Of a stretch of DNA of 64,000 nucleotides, positions 10,060 to 22,648 are shown piece by piece. Positions within the stretch are counted from its first letter, which is position 1; each line of letters opens with the position of its first letter. Location of the stretch: contig NC_079877.1 in NCBI RefSeq assembly GCF_029227915.1, forward strand, positions 1,674,001 through 1,738,000, written 5' to 3'. The notes under the pieces are model-generated. The model saw only the letters and a list, made by a program, of their open reading frames with translations, had not been told where the DNA came from and did no database searches. The DNA is from Hydractinia symbiolongicarpus. Its lineage: Eukaryota > Cnidaria > Hydrozoa > Anthoathecata > Hydractiniidae. The position numbers and the translations under genes were made by a program.

Positions 10060-12289
10060 ACAGTGAAACGTTTGACTGTGGGACTTAATTGAACTGATTT
10101 GGGACTTTGACCTTATAAATGTGATAAATGAGCCATTTTGACTAAAAGAAATAACATTCTTCTTGATTTGACATGATTGCTGGAACTCAGCGATTACACT
10201 GGGCGCTGTGGTAGCGCTTTATTTAAAAGTTAAGATAAATAAGTCATTTTTACTGTGGAAACAATCCTAGCCGTTATCGCGTGCTGAAGAAATAGAGACA
10301 GTTTCAAAAACTACATTTCATTGACTTTCTAACAGTGTCAATGCGTTTGAGTTACAACGGTTGCGTCACATATTCGTACCAACATGTATTTAGTGATTCC
10401 CTTCCGATATTACTAAGTTGTAACGCTTTTAACAGTGAAACGATTGACTGTGGGAATTAATTTAACTGATTTTGGACTTTGACCTTATAAATGTGATAAA
10501 TGAGCCATTTTGACTAAAAGAAATAACATTCTTCTTGATTTGACATGATTGCTGGAACTCAGCGATTACACTGGGCGCTGTGGTAGCGTTTTATTTAAAA
10601 GTTAAGATAAATAAGTCATTTTTACTGTGGAAACAATCCTAGCCGATATCGCGCGCTGAAGAAATAGAGACAGTTTCAAAACTACATTTCATTGACTTTC
10701 TAACAGTGTCAATGCGTTTGAGTTACAACGGTTGCGTCACATATTCGTACCAACATGTATTTAGTGATTTCCTTCCGATATTACTAAGTTGTATCGCTTT
10801 TAACAGTGAAACTATTGACTGTGGGAATTAATTTAACTGATTCTGGACTGTGACCTTATAAATGTGATAAATGCGCCAATTGGACTCCAAGAAATAACAT
10901 TCTTCTTAATTGGACATGATTACTGGAACTCAGCGATTACACTGGGCGCTGTGGTAGCGCTTTATTTAAAAATTAAGATAAATAAGTCATTTTAACTGTG
11001 GGACCAATCCTAGCCGTTAGCGCGCGCTGAAGAAATAGACACAGTTTCAAAAACTACATTTCATTGACTTTGTAACGGTGTAAATCCGTTTGAGTAACAA
11101 CGGTTGCGTCACATATTCGTACCAACATGTATTTAGCGATAGTATTCGGATATTACTAGGTTGCATCGCTTTTTACAGTGAAACGTTTGACTGTGGGACT
11201 TAATTGAACTGATTTGGGACTTTGACCTTATAAATGTGATAAATGAGCCATTTTGACTAAAAGAAATAACATTCTTCTTGATTTGACATGATTGCTGGAA
11301 CTCAGCGATTACACTGGGCGCTGTGGTAGCGCTTTATTTAAAAGTTAAGATAAATAAGTCATTTTTACTGTGGAAACAATCCTAGCCGTTATCGCGTGCT
11401 GAAGAAATAGAGACAGTTTCAAAAACTACATTTCATTGACTTTCTAACAGTGTCAATGCGTTTGAGTTACAACGGTTGCGTCACATATTCGTACCAACAT
11501 GTATTTAGTGATTCCCTTCCGATATTACTAAGTTGTAACGCTTTTAACAGTGAAACGATTGACTGTGGGAATTAATTTAACTGATTTTGGACTTTGACCT
11601 TATAAATGTGATAAATGAGCCATTTTGACTAAAAGAAATAACATTCTTCTTGATTTGACATGATTGCTGGAACTCAGCGATTACACTGGGCGCTGTGGTA
11701 GCGTTTTATTTAAAAGTTAAGATAAATAAGTCATTTTTACTGTGGAAACAATCCTAGCCGATATCGCGCGCTGAAGAAATAGAGACAGTTTCAAAACTAC
11801 ATTTCATTGACTTTCTAACAGTGTCAATGCGTTTGAGTTACAACGGTTGCGTCACATATTCGTACCAACATGTATTTAGTGATTTCCTTCCGATATTACT
11901 AAGTTGTATCGCTTTTAACAGTGAAACTATTGACTGTGGGAATTAATTTAACTGATTCTGGACTGTGACCTTATAAATGTGATAAATGCGCCAATTGGAC
12001 TCCAAGAAATAACATTCTTCTTAATTGGACATGATTACTGGAACTCAGCGATTACACTGGGCGCTGTGGTAGCGCTTTATTTAAAAATTAAGATAAATAA
12101 GTCATTTTAACTGTGGGACCAATCCTAGCCGTTAGCGCGCGCTGAAGAAATAGACACAGTTTCAAAAACTACATTTCATTGACTTTGTAACGGTGTAAAT
12201 CCGTTTGAGTAACAACGGTTGCGTCACATATTCGTACCAACATGTATTTAGCGATAGTATTCGGATATTACTAGGTTGCATCGCTTTTA
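10060..12289 (+). repeat. HOR: tandem duplication of a B-H'-F trimer (1115 bp)
   Basis: Anchors 10060 B, 10432 H', 10803 F, 11175 B, 11547 H', 11918 F. Three private variants recur exactly 1115 bp apart: gatttgggactttgacc (10101 and 11216), atcgcgtgctgaag (10281 and 11396) and cttaattggacatg (10911 and 12026). The period is 1115 rather than about 1118 because H' is a 371-bp unit. Confidence 0.85.
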
Positions 12290-13405
12290 ACAGTGAAACT
12301 ATTGACTGTGGGAATTAATTTAACTGATTCTGGACTGTCACCTTATAAATGTGATAAATGCGCCAATTGGACTCCAAGAAATAACATTCTTCTTAATGTG
12401 ACATGATTACTGGAACTCAGCGATTACACTGGGCGCTGTGGTAGCGCTTTATTTAAAAATTAAGATAAATAAGTCATTTTAACTGTGGGACCAATCCTAG
12501 CCGTTAGCGCGCGCTGAAGAAATAGACACAGTTTCAAAAACTACATTTCATTGACTTTCTAACGCTGTAAATCCGTTTGAGTAACAACGGTTGCGTCACA
12601 TATTCGTACCAACATGTATTTAGCGATAGTATTCGGATATTACTAGGTTGCATCGCTTTTTACAGTGAAACGTTTGACTGTGGGACTTAATTGAACTGAT
12701 TTTGGACTTTGACCTTATAAATGTGATAAATGAGCCATTTTGACTAAAAGAAATAACATTCTTCTTGATTTGACATGATTGCTGGAACTCAGCGATCACA
12801 CTGGGCGCTGTGGTAGCGCTTTATTTAAAAGTTAAGATAAATAAGTCATTTTTACTGTGGAAACAATCCTAGCCGTTATCGCGCGCTGAAGAAATAGAGA
12901 CAGTTTCAAAAACTACATTTCATTGACTTTCTAACAGTGTCAATGCGTTTGAGTTACAACGGTTGCGTCACATATTCGTACCAACATGTATTTAGTGATT
13001 CCCTTCCGATATTACTAAGTTGTAACGCTTTTAACAGTGAAACGATTGACTGTGGGAATTAATTTAACTGATTCTGGACTGTGACCTTATAAATGTGATG
13101 AATGCGCCAATTGGACTCCAAGAAATAACATTCTTCTAAATTTGACATGAATACTGGAACTCAGCGATTACACTGGGCGCTGTGGTAGCGCTTTATTTAA
13201 AAATTAAGATAAATAAGTCATTTTTTACTGTGGGACCATCCTAGCCGTTTTCGCGCGCTGAAGAGATAGAGACAGTTTCAAAAACCACATTTCATTGACT
13301 TACCAACGGTGTCAATCTGTTTGAGTTACAACAGTTGCGTCACAAATTTGTACTAACATGCATTTAGTGATTCCCTTCCGATATTACTAAGTTGTAACGC
13401 TTTTA
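12290..13405 (+). repeat. F-B-A block, A unit with a private deletion and C-type tail
   Basis: Anchors 12290 F, 12662 B, 13034 A. The A unit carries gacatgaatactgg and a one-base loss, gggaccatcctagcc, followed by gttttcgcgcgctg. It then switches at about 13256 to a C-type tail (agagatagagacag, accacatttcattgacttac). The same private variants occur 3349 bp downstream at 16383-16605, where the tail is E-type instead. Confidence 0.8.
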
Positions 13406-15266
13406 ACAGTGAAACGATTGACTGTGGGAATTAATTTAACTGATTGTGGTCTGTGACCTTATAAATGTGATGAATGCGCCAATTGGACTCCAAGAAATAA
13501 CATTCTTCTAAATTTGACATGATTACTGGAACTCAGCGATTACACTGGGCGCTGTGGTAGCGCTTTATTTAAAAATTAAGATAAATAAGTCATTTTTTAC
13601 TGTGGGACCAATCGTAGCCGTTATCACGCGCTGAAGAAATAGAGACAGTTTCAAAAACTACATTTCATTGACTTTCTAACGGTGTCAATCCGTTTGAGTT
13701 ACAACGGTTGAATCACATATTCGTACCAACATGTATTAAGTGATTTCCTTCCGATATTACTAAGTTGTATCGCTTTTAACAGTGAAACGATTGACCGTGG
13801 GAATTAATTCAACTGATTCTGGACTGTGACCTTATAAATGTGAATAATGCGCCAATTGGTCTCCAAGGAATAACATTCTTCTAAACTTGACATGATTACT
13901 GGAACTCAGCGATTACACTGGGCGCTGTGGTAGCGCTTTATTTAAAAATTAAGATAATTAAGTCATTTTTTACTGTGGGACCAATCCTAGCCGTTATCGC
14001 GCGCTGAAGAAATAGAGACAGTTTCAAAAACTACATTTCATTGACTTTCTAGCAGTGTCAATGCGTTTGAGTTACAACGGTTGCGTCACATATTCGTACC
14101 AACATGTATTTAGTGATTTCCTTCCGATATTACTAAGTTGTATCGCTTTTAACAGTGAAACTATTGACTGTGGGAATTAATTTAACTGATTCTGGACTGT
14201 GACCTTATAAATGTGATAAATGCGCCAATTGGACTCCAAGAAATAACATTCTTCTTAATTTGACATGATTACTGGAACTCAGCGATTACACTGGGCGCTG
14301 TGGTAGCGCTTTATTTAAAAGTTAAGATAAATAAGTCATTTTAACTGTGGGACCAATCCTAGCCGTTAGCGCGCGCTGAAGAAATAGACACAGTTTCAAA
14401 AACTACATTTCATTGACTTTCTAACGCTGTAAATCCGTTTGAGTAACAACGGTTGCGTCACATATTCGTACCAACATGTATTTAGCGATAGTATTCGGAT
14501 ATTACTTGGTTGCATCGCTTTTTACAGTGAAACGTTTGACTGTGGGACTTAATTGAACTGATTTTGGACTTTGACCTTATAAATGTGATAAATGAGCCAT
14601 TTTGACTAAAAGAAATAACATTCTTCTTGATTTGACATGATTGCTGGAACTCAGCGATTACACTGGGCGCTGTGGTAGCGCTTTATTTAAAAGTTAAGAT
14701 AAATAAGTCATTTTTACTGTGGAAACAATCCTAGCCGTTATCGCGCGCTGAAGAAATAGAGACAGTTTCAAAAACTACATTTCATTGACTTTCTAACAGT
14801 GTCAATGCGTTTGAGTTACAACGGTTGCGTCACATATTCGTACCAACATGTATTTAGTGATTCCCTTCCGATATTACTAAGTTGTAACGCTTTTAACAGT
14901 GAAACGATTGACTGTGGGAATTAATTTAACTGATTTTGGACTTTGACCTTATAAATGTGATAAATGAGCCATTTTGACTAAAAGAAATAACATTCTTCTT
15001 GATTTGACATGATTGCTGGAACTCAGCGATTACACTGGGCGCTGTGGTAGCGTTTTATTTAAAAGTTAAGATAAATAAGTCATTTTTACTGTGGAAACAA
15101 TCCTAGCCGATATCGCGCGCTGAAGAAATAGAGACAGTTTCAAAACTACATTTCATTGAATTTCTAACAGTGTCAATGCGTTTGAGTTACAACGGTTGCG
15201 TCACATATTCGTACCAACATGTATTTAGTGATTTCCTTCCGATATTACTAAGTTGTATCGCTTTTA
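13406..15266 (+). repeat. Third D-E-F-B-H' block
   Basis: Anchors 13406 D, 13779 E, 14152 F, 14524 B, 14896 H'. It has the same order as the two tandem 1863-bp blocks at 3356 and 5219. Its D and E units are closest to those at 9315 and 9688: gattgtggtctgtgacc at 9351 and 13442, and ctaaacttgac in both E units. That similarity breaks near 9850/13940. Small private changes here include ggttgaatcacat, tgtattaagtg and agataattaag. Confidence 0.82.
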
Positions 15267-18200
15267 ACAGTGAAACTATTGACTGTGGGAATTAATTTAA
15301 CTGATTCTGGACTGTGACCTTATAAATGTGATAAATGCGCCAATTGGACTCCAAGAAATAACATTCTTCTTAATTGGACATGATTACTGGAACTCAGCGA
15401 TTACACTGGGCGCTGTGGTAGCGCTTTATTTAAAAATTAAGATAAATAAGTCATTTTAACTGTGGGACCAATCCTAGCCGTTAGCGCGCGCTGAAGAAAT
15501 AGACACAGTTTCAAAAACTACATTTCATTGACTTTGTAACGGTGTAAATCCGTTTGAGTAACAACGGTTGCGTCACATATTCGTACCAACATGTATTTAG
15601 CGATAGTATTCGGATATTACTAGGTTGCATCGCTTTTAACAGTGAAACTATTGACTGTGGGAATTAATTTAACTGATTCTGGACTGTCACCTTATAAATG
15701 TGATAAATGCGCCAATTGGACTCCAAGAAATAACATTCTTCTTAATTTGACATGATTACTGGAACTCAGCGATTACACTGGGCGCTGTGGTAGCGCTTTA
15801 TTTAAAAATTAAGATAAATAAGTCATTTTAACTGTGGGACCAATCCTAGCCGTTAGCGCGCGCTGAAGAAATAGACACAGTTTCAAAAACTACATTTCAT
15901 TGACTTTCTAACGCTGTAAATCCGTTTGAGTAACAACGGTTGCGTCACATATTCGTACCAACATGTATTTAGCGATAGTATTCGGATATTACTAGGTTGC
16001 ATCGCTTTTTACTGTGAAACGTTTGACTGTGGGACTTAATTGAACTGATTTTGGACTTTGACCTTATAAATGTGATAAATGAGCCATTTTGACTAAAAGA
16101 AATAACATTCTTCTTGATTTGACATGATTGCTGGAACTCAGCGATTACACTGGGCGCTGTGGTAGCGCTTTATTTAAAAGTTAAGATAAATAAGTCATTT
16201 TTACTGTGGAAACAATCCTAGCCGTTATTGCGCGCTGAAGAAATAGAGACAGTTTCAAAAACTACATTTCATTGACTTTCTAACAGTGTCAATGCGTTTG
16301 AGTTACAACGGTTGCGTCACATATTCGTACCAACATGTATTTAGTGATTCCCTTCCGATATTACTAAGTTGTAACGCTTTTAACAGTGAAACGATTGACT
16401 GTGGGAATTAATTTAACTGATTCTGGACTGTGACCTTATAAATGTGATGAATGCGCCAATTGGACTCCAAGAAATAACATTCTTCTAAATTTGACATGAA
16501 TACTGGAACTCAGCGATTACACTGGGCGCTGTGGTAGCGCTTTATTTAAAAATTAAGATAAATAAGTCATTTTTTACTGTGGGACCATCCTAGCCGTTTT
16601 CGCGCGCTGAAGAAATAGAGACAGTTTCAAAAACTACATTTCATTGACTTTCTAGCAGTGTCAATGCGTTTGTGTTACAACGGTTGCGTCACATATTCGT
16701 ACCAACATGTATTTAGTGATTTCCTTCCGATATTACTAAGTTGTATCGCTTTTAACAGTGAAACTATTGACTGTGGGAATTAATTTAACTGATTCTGGAC
16801 TGTGACGTTATAAATGTGATAAATGCGCCAATTGGACTCCAAGAAATAACATTCTTCTTAATTTGACATGATTACAGGAACTCAGCGATTACACTGGGCG
16901 CTGTGGTAGCGCTTTATTTAAAAATTAAGATAAATAAGTCATTTTAACTGTGGGACCAATCCTAGCCGTTAGCGCGCGCTGAAGAAATAGACACAGTTTC
17001 AAACACTACATTTCATTGACTTTCTAACGCTGTAAATCCGTTTGAGTAACAACGGTTGCGTCACATATTCGTACCAACGTGTATTTAGCGATAGTATTCG
17101 GATATTACTAGGTTGCATCGCTTTTTACAGTGAAACGTTTGACTGTGGGACTTAATTGAACTGATTTTGGACTTTGACCTTATAAATGTGATAAATGAGC
17201 CATTTTGACTAAAAGAAATAACATTCTTCTTGATTTGACATGATTGCTGGAACTCAGCGATTACACTGGGCGCTGTGGTAGCGTTTTATTTAAAAGTTAA
17301 GATAAATAAGTCATTTTTACTGTGGAAACAATCCTAGCCGATATCGCGCGCTGAATAAATAGAGACAGTTTCAAAACTACATTTCATTGACTTTCTAACA
17401 GTGTCAATGCGTTTGAGTTACAACGGTTGCGTCACATATTCGTACCAACATGTATTTAGTGATTTCCTTCCGATATTACTAAGTTGTATCGCTTTTAACA
17501 GTGAAACTATTGACTGTGGGAATTAATTTAACTGATTCTGGACTGTGACCTTATAAATGTGATAAATGCGCCAATTGGACTCCAAGAAATAACATTCTTC
17601 TTAATTTGACATGATTACTGGAACTCAGCGATTACACTGGGCGCTGTGGTAGCGCTTTATTTAAAAATTAAGATAAATAAGTCATTTTAACTGTGGGACC
17701 AATCCTAGCCGTTAGCGCGCGCTGAAGAAATAGACACAGTTTCAAAAACTACATTTCATTGACTTTCTAACGCTGTAAATCCGTTTGAGTAACAACGGTT
17801 GCGTCACATATTCGTACCAACATGTATTTAGCGATAGTATTCGGATATTACTAGGTTGCATCGCTTTTTACAGTGAAACGTTTGACTGTGGGACTTAATT
17901 GAACTGATTTTGGACTTTGACCTTATAAATGTGATAAATGAGACATTTTGACTAAAAGAAATAACATCCTTCTTGATTTGACATGATTGCTGGAACTCAG
18001 CGATTACACTGGGCGCTGTGGTAGCGCTTTATTTAAAAGTTAAGATAAATAAGTCATTTTTACTGTGGAAACAATCCTAGCCGTTATCGCGCGCTGAAGA
18101 AATAGAGACAGTTTCAAAAACTACATTTCATTGACTTTCTAACAGTGTCAATGCGTTTGAGTTACAACGGTTGCGTGACATATTCGTACCAACATGTATT

Positions 18201-18986
18201 TAGTGATTTCCTTCCGACATTACTAAGTTGTATCGCTTTTAACAGTGAAACGATTGAGTGTGGGAATTAATTCAACTGATTCTGGACTGTGACCTTATAA
18301 ATGTGATAAATGCGCCAATTGGACTCCAAGAAATAACATTCTTCTTAATTTGACATGATTACTGGAACTCAGCGATTACACTGGGCGCTGTGGTAGCGCT
18401 TTATTTAAAAGTTAAGATAAATAAGTCATTTTTACTGTGCAAACAATCCTAGCTGTTATCGCGCGCTGAAGAAATAGAGACAGTTTCAAAAACTACATTT
18501 CATTGACTTTCTAACAGTGTCAATGCGTTTGAGTTACAACGGTTGCGTGACATATTCGTACCAACATGTATTTCGTGATTTCCTTCCGATATTACTAAGT
18601 TGTATCGCTTTTAACAGTGAAACGATTGACTGTGGGAATTAATTCAACTGATTCTGGACTGTGACCTTATAAATGTGATAAATGCGCCAATTGGACTCCA
18701 AGAAATAACATTCTTCTTAATTTGACATGATTACTGGAACTCAGCGATTACACTGGCTGCTGTGGTAGCGCTTTATTTAAAAACTAAGATAAATAAGTCA
18801 TTTTTTACTGTGGGACCAATCCTAGCCGTTATGACGCGCTGAAGAGATAGAAACAGTTTCAAAAACGACATTTCATTGACTTACTAACGGTGTCAATCCG
18901 TTTGAGTTAGAACAGTTGCGTCACATAATCGTACCAACATGTATTTAGTGATTTTCTTCCGATATTACTAAGTTGTATCGCTTTCA
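15267..18986 (+). repeat. Distal part of domain I: F F B A/E F B/H' F B C C
   Basis: Anchors 15267 F, 15639 F, 16011 B, 16383 A/E, 16755 F, 17127 B/H', 17498 F, 17870 B, 18242 C, 18614 C. The first four units repeat 11918-13256 at offset 3349. 16383 switches from A to an E tail (ctagcagtgtcaatgcg) at about 16605. The final two units have a C-like front, extra private changes (gattgagtgtggg, cactggctgctg, gttagaacag) and mixed tails, and they merge into the next domain. Confidence 0.78.
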
Positions 18987-20103
18987 ACAGCGAAACGATT
19001 GACTGTGGGACTTAATTGAACTGATTTTGGACTTTGACCTTATAAATGTAATAAATGAGCCATTTTGACTAAAAGAAATAACATTCTTCTTAATTTGACA
19101 TGATTGCTGGAACTCAGCGATTACACTGGGCGCTGTGGTAGCGCTTTGTTAAAAAATTAAGATAAATAAGTCATTTTTTACTGTGGGACCAATCGTAGCC
19201 GTTATCACGCGCTGAAGAAATAGAGACAGTTTCAAAAACTACATTTCATTGACTTTCTAACGGTGTCAATCCGTTTGAGTTACAACGATTGCATCACATA
19301 TTCGTACCAACATGTATTTAGCGAAAATTTTTGGATATTACTAGGTTGCATCGTTCTAACAGTGAAACGATTGACTGTGGGACTTAATTGAACTAACTTT
19401 GGACTTTGACCTCATAAGTGTGATAAATGAGTCATTTTGACTACAAGAAATAACATTCTCCTTAATTTGACATTATTGCTGGAACTCAGCGATTACACTG
19501 GGCGCTGTGGTAGCGCTTTGTTTAAAAGTTAAGATAAATCAGTCATTTATTACTGTGGAAACAATCCTAGCCGTTATCGCGCGCTGAAGAAATAGAGACA
19601 GTTACAAAAACTACATTTCATTGACTTTCTAACGGTGTCAATCCGTTTGAGTTAAAACGGTTGCGTCACATATTCGTACCAACATGTATTTAGTGATTTC
19701 CTTCCGATATTACTAAGTTGTATCGCTTTCAACTGTGAAACGATTGACTGTGGGACTTAGTTGAACTGATTTTGGACTTTGACCTTATAAATGTGATAAA
19801 TGAGTCATTTTGACTACAAGAAATGACATTCTTCTTAGCTTGACATGATTGATGGAACTCACCCATTACACTGGCGCTGTGGGAACGCTTTATTTAAAAA
19901 TTAAGATAAATAAGTCACTTTGTACTGTGGGACCAATCCTAGCCGCTATCGCGCGCTGAAGAAATAGAGACAGTTTCTAAAACTAAATTTCATTGATTTT
20001 CTAACGGTGTCAATCCGTTTGAGCTACAACGGTTGCGTCACATATTCGTACCAACATGTGTTTAGTGATTTCCTTCCGATATTACTAAGTTGTATCGCTG
20101 TTA
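18987..20103 (+). repeat. Transition units between domain I and domain II
   Basis: Anchors 18987, 19359, 19732. The 18987 unit has a B-like front (gactaaaagaaataac) but the new upstream haplotype ctttcaacag and a D-like tail (atcgtagccgttatcacgcg, gattgcatcacat). The 19359 unit introduces gaactaactttggact and cctcataagtgtgataaat. The 19732 unit introduces the P haplotype gactacaag with gattgatggaactcaccc. The domain switch is therefore spread over about 1 kb and is not a single clean joint. Confidence 0.75.
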
Positions 20104-20475
20104 ACAGTGAAACGATTGACCGTGGGAATTAATTCAACTGATTCTGGACTGTGACCTTATAAATGTTATAAGTGAGACAATTGCACTCCAAGAAATAACA
20201 TTTTTCTTAATTTGACATGATTGCTGGAACTCAGCGATTACACTGGGCGCTGTGGTTGCGCTTAATTTAAAGATTAAGATGAATAAGTCATTTTTTACTG
20301 TGGGACCAATCCTAGCCGTTAGTTTGCGCTGAAGAAATAGAAACAGCTTCAAAAAGTACATTTCATTGACTTTCTAACGGTGTCAATCCGTTTGAGTTGC
20401 AACGGTTGGGTCACATATTCGTACCAACATGTATTTAGCGAAAATTTTCGGATATTACTAGGTTGCATCGTTCTA
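20104..20475 (+). repeat. Monomer type R (reference copy)
   Basis: 372-bp unit: gctgttaacag before the anchor, gattgaccgtgggaattaat, aatgttataagtgagacaat, ccgttagtttgcgctgaag (ttagttcgcgctg in others), cagcttcaaaaagtacattt, ggttgggtcacat. Copies at 20104, 22649, 24510 and 25940. It opens each repeat block between 20.1 and 27 kb. Confidence 0.8.
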
Positions 20476-22337
20476 ACAGTGAAACGATTGACTGTGGGAC
20501 TTAATTGAACTAACTTTGGACTTTGACCTCATAAGTGTGATAAATGAGACAATTGGACTCCAAGAAAGAACATTCTTCTTAATTTGATATGAGTGCCGGA
20601 ACTCCGCGATTACACTGGACCCTGTGGTAGCGATTGATTTAAAAATTTAAATAAGTAAGTCATTTTTACTGTGGGACCAATCCTAGCCGTTAGCGCGCGC
20701 TGAAGATATAGAGACAGTTTAAAAACTCCATTTCATTGACTTTCTAACGGTGTCAATCCGTTTGAGTTACAACGGTTGCGTCACACATTCGTACCAACAT
20801 GTATTTAGTGATATTTTTCCGATATTACTAAGTTGTATCGCTTTCATCAGTGAAACGATTGACTGTGGGACTTAGTTGAACTTATTTTGGACTTTGACCT
20901 TATAAATGTGATAAATGAGTCATTTTGACTACAATAAATGACATTCTTCTTAGTTTGACATGATTGCTGGAACTCAGCGATTACACTTGGCGCTGTGGTA
21001 ACACTCTATTTAAAGATTAAGATAAATAAGTCATTTTGTACTGTGGGACCAATCCTAGCCGTTATCGCGCGCTGAAGAAATAGAGAGAGTTTCAAAAACC
21101 ACATTTCATTGACTTTCCAACGGTGTCAATCCGTTTGAGTTACAACGGTTGCGTCACACATTCGTACCAACATGTATTTAGTGATATTTTTCCGATATTA
21201 CTAAGTTGTATCGCTTTCAACAGTGAAACGATTGACTGTGGGACTTAGTTGAACTGATTTTGGACTTTGACCTTATGAATGTGATAAATGAGTCATTTTG
21301 ACTACAAGAAATAACATTCCCCTTAATTTGACATGATTGCTGGAACTCAGCGATTACACTGGGCGCTGTGGTAGCGCTTTGTTTAAAAGTTAAGATAAAT
21401 AAGTCATTTATTACTGTGGAAACAATCCTAGCCGTTATCGCGCGCTGAAGAAATAGAGACAGTTACAAAAACTAAATTTCATTGACTTTCTAACGGTGTC
21501 AATCCGTTTGAGTTAAAACAGTTGCGTCACATATTCGTACCAACATGTATTTAGTGATTTCCTTCCGATATTACTAAGTTTTATCGCTTTCAACAGTGAA
21601 ACGATTGACTGTGGGACTTAGTTGAACTGATTTTGGACTTTGACCTTATAAATGTGATAAATGAGTCATTTTGACTACAAGAAATGACATTCTTCTCAGC
21701 TTGACATGATTGATGGAACTCACCCATTACACTGGCGCTGTGGTAACGCTTTATTTAAAAATTAAGATAAAAAAGTTATTTTATACTGTGGGAACAATCC
21801 TAGCCGTTAGCGCGCGCTGAAGATATAGAGACAGTTTCAAAAACTCCATTTCATTGATTTTCTAACGATGTCAATCCGCTTGACTTACAACGGTTGCGTC
21901 ACACATTCGTACCAACATGTATTTATTGATTTTTTTCCGATATTACTAAGTTGTACCGCTTTCAACAGTGAAACGATTGACTGTGGGACTTATTTGAACT
22001 GATTTTGGACTTTGACCTTATAAATGTGATAAATGAGTCATTTTGACTACAAGAAATGATATTCTTCTTAATTTGACATGATTGCTGGAACTCAGCGATT
22101 ACACTAGGCGCTGTGGTAAGGCTTTATTTAAAAATTAAGATAAAAAAGTTATTTTATACTGTGGGACCAATCCTAGCCATTATCACGCGCTGAAGAAATA
22201 GAGACAGTTTCTAAAACTAAATTTCATTGATTTTCTAACGGTGTCTATCCGTTTGAGTTGCAACGGTTGCGTCACACATTCGTACCAACATGTATTTAGT
22301 GATTTTTTTCCGATATTACTAAGTTGTATCGCATTCA

Positions 22338-22648
22338 ACAGTGAAACGATTGACTGTGGGACTTAGTTGAACTGATTTTGGACTTTGACCTTATAAATGT
22401 GATAAATGAGTCATTTTGACTACAAGAAATGATATTCTTCTGAATTTGACATGATTGCTGGAACTCAGCGATTACACTGGGCGCTAGCCGTTATCGCGCG
22501 CTGAAGAAATAGAGACAGTTTCTAAAACTAAATTTCATTGATTTTCTAACGGTGTCAATCCGTTTGAGTTACAACGGTTGCGTCACATATTCGTACCAAC
22601 ATGTATTTAGTGATTTCCTTCCGATATTACTAAGTTGTATCGCTGTTA
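22338..22648 (+). repeat. 311-bp P unit with a 62-bp internal deletion, copy 1
   Basis: A P unit in which 'gggcgct' joins directly to 'agccgttatcgcgcg' at about 22482-22490. The stretch normally between them, from gtggtagcg to ccaatcct, is missing. Counting it in a normal unit gives 62 bp, matching 373 minus 311. Both deletion ends offer 'ct', so a short microhomology is possible. The left end lies at the left arm of the mid-monomer inverted repeat gcgct-gtggt-agcgc. Confidence 0.88.

Larger units (their letters stand above)
1..18986 (+). repeat. Domain I: homogeneous sub-array of A-H type monomers (51 units)
   Basis: Fifty-one units with anchors from 3 to 18614. They fall into a few discrete types told apart by shared multi-base haplotypes, with only scattered private changes. 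Domain markers are 'gactaaaag' or 'ggactccaag' after the first third, and 'gcttttaacag' or 'ctttttacag' just before the anchor. The 'ctttcaacag' and 'gactacaag' haplotypes typical of the second domain are absent. The low divergence between same-type units points to recent homogenisation by unequal exchange. The last units (18242, 18614) already carry extra changes, as expected near the edge of a homogenised block. Confidence 0.85.
20104..22648 (+). repeat. HOR block R-Q-P-P-P-P-Pdel (2545 bp, seven units)
   Basis: Anchors 20104 R, 20476 Q, 20847 P, 21220 P, 21593 P, 21965 P, 22338 P with a 62-bp deletion. The next block begins with R exactly 2545 bp later. The Q unit carries gatatgagtgccggaactcc, which recurs 2545 bp later (20586 and 23131). 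The 21593 unit has gattgatggaactcaccc, shared with 19732 and 24138. Confidence 0.83.

Noticed and set aside
20134-20361. Minus-strand open frame of 75 codons, and 67-codon frames at 35316 and 59035
   Set aside because: Same phase as the P-unit frame but in R and Q units. The sequence drifts with the repeat and the frame is broken in most sister units.
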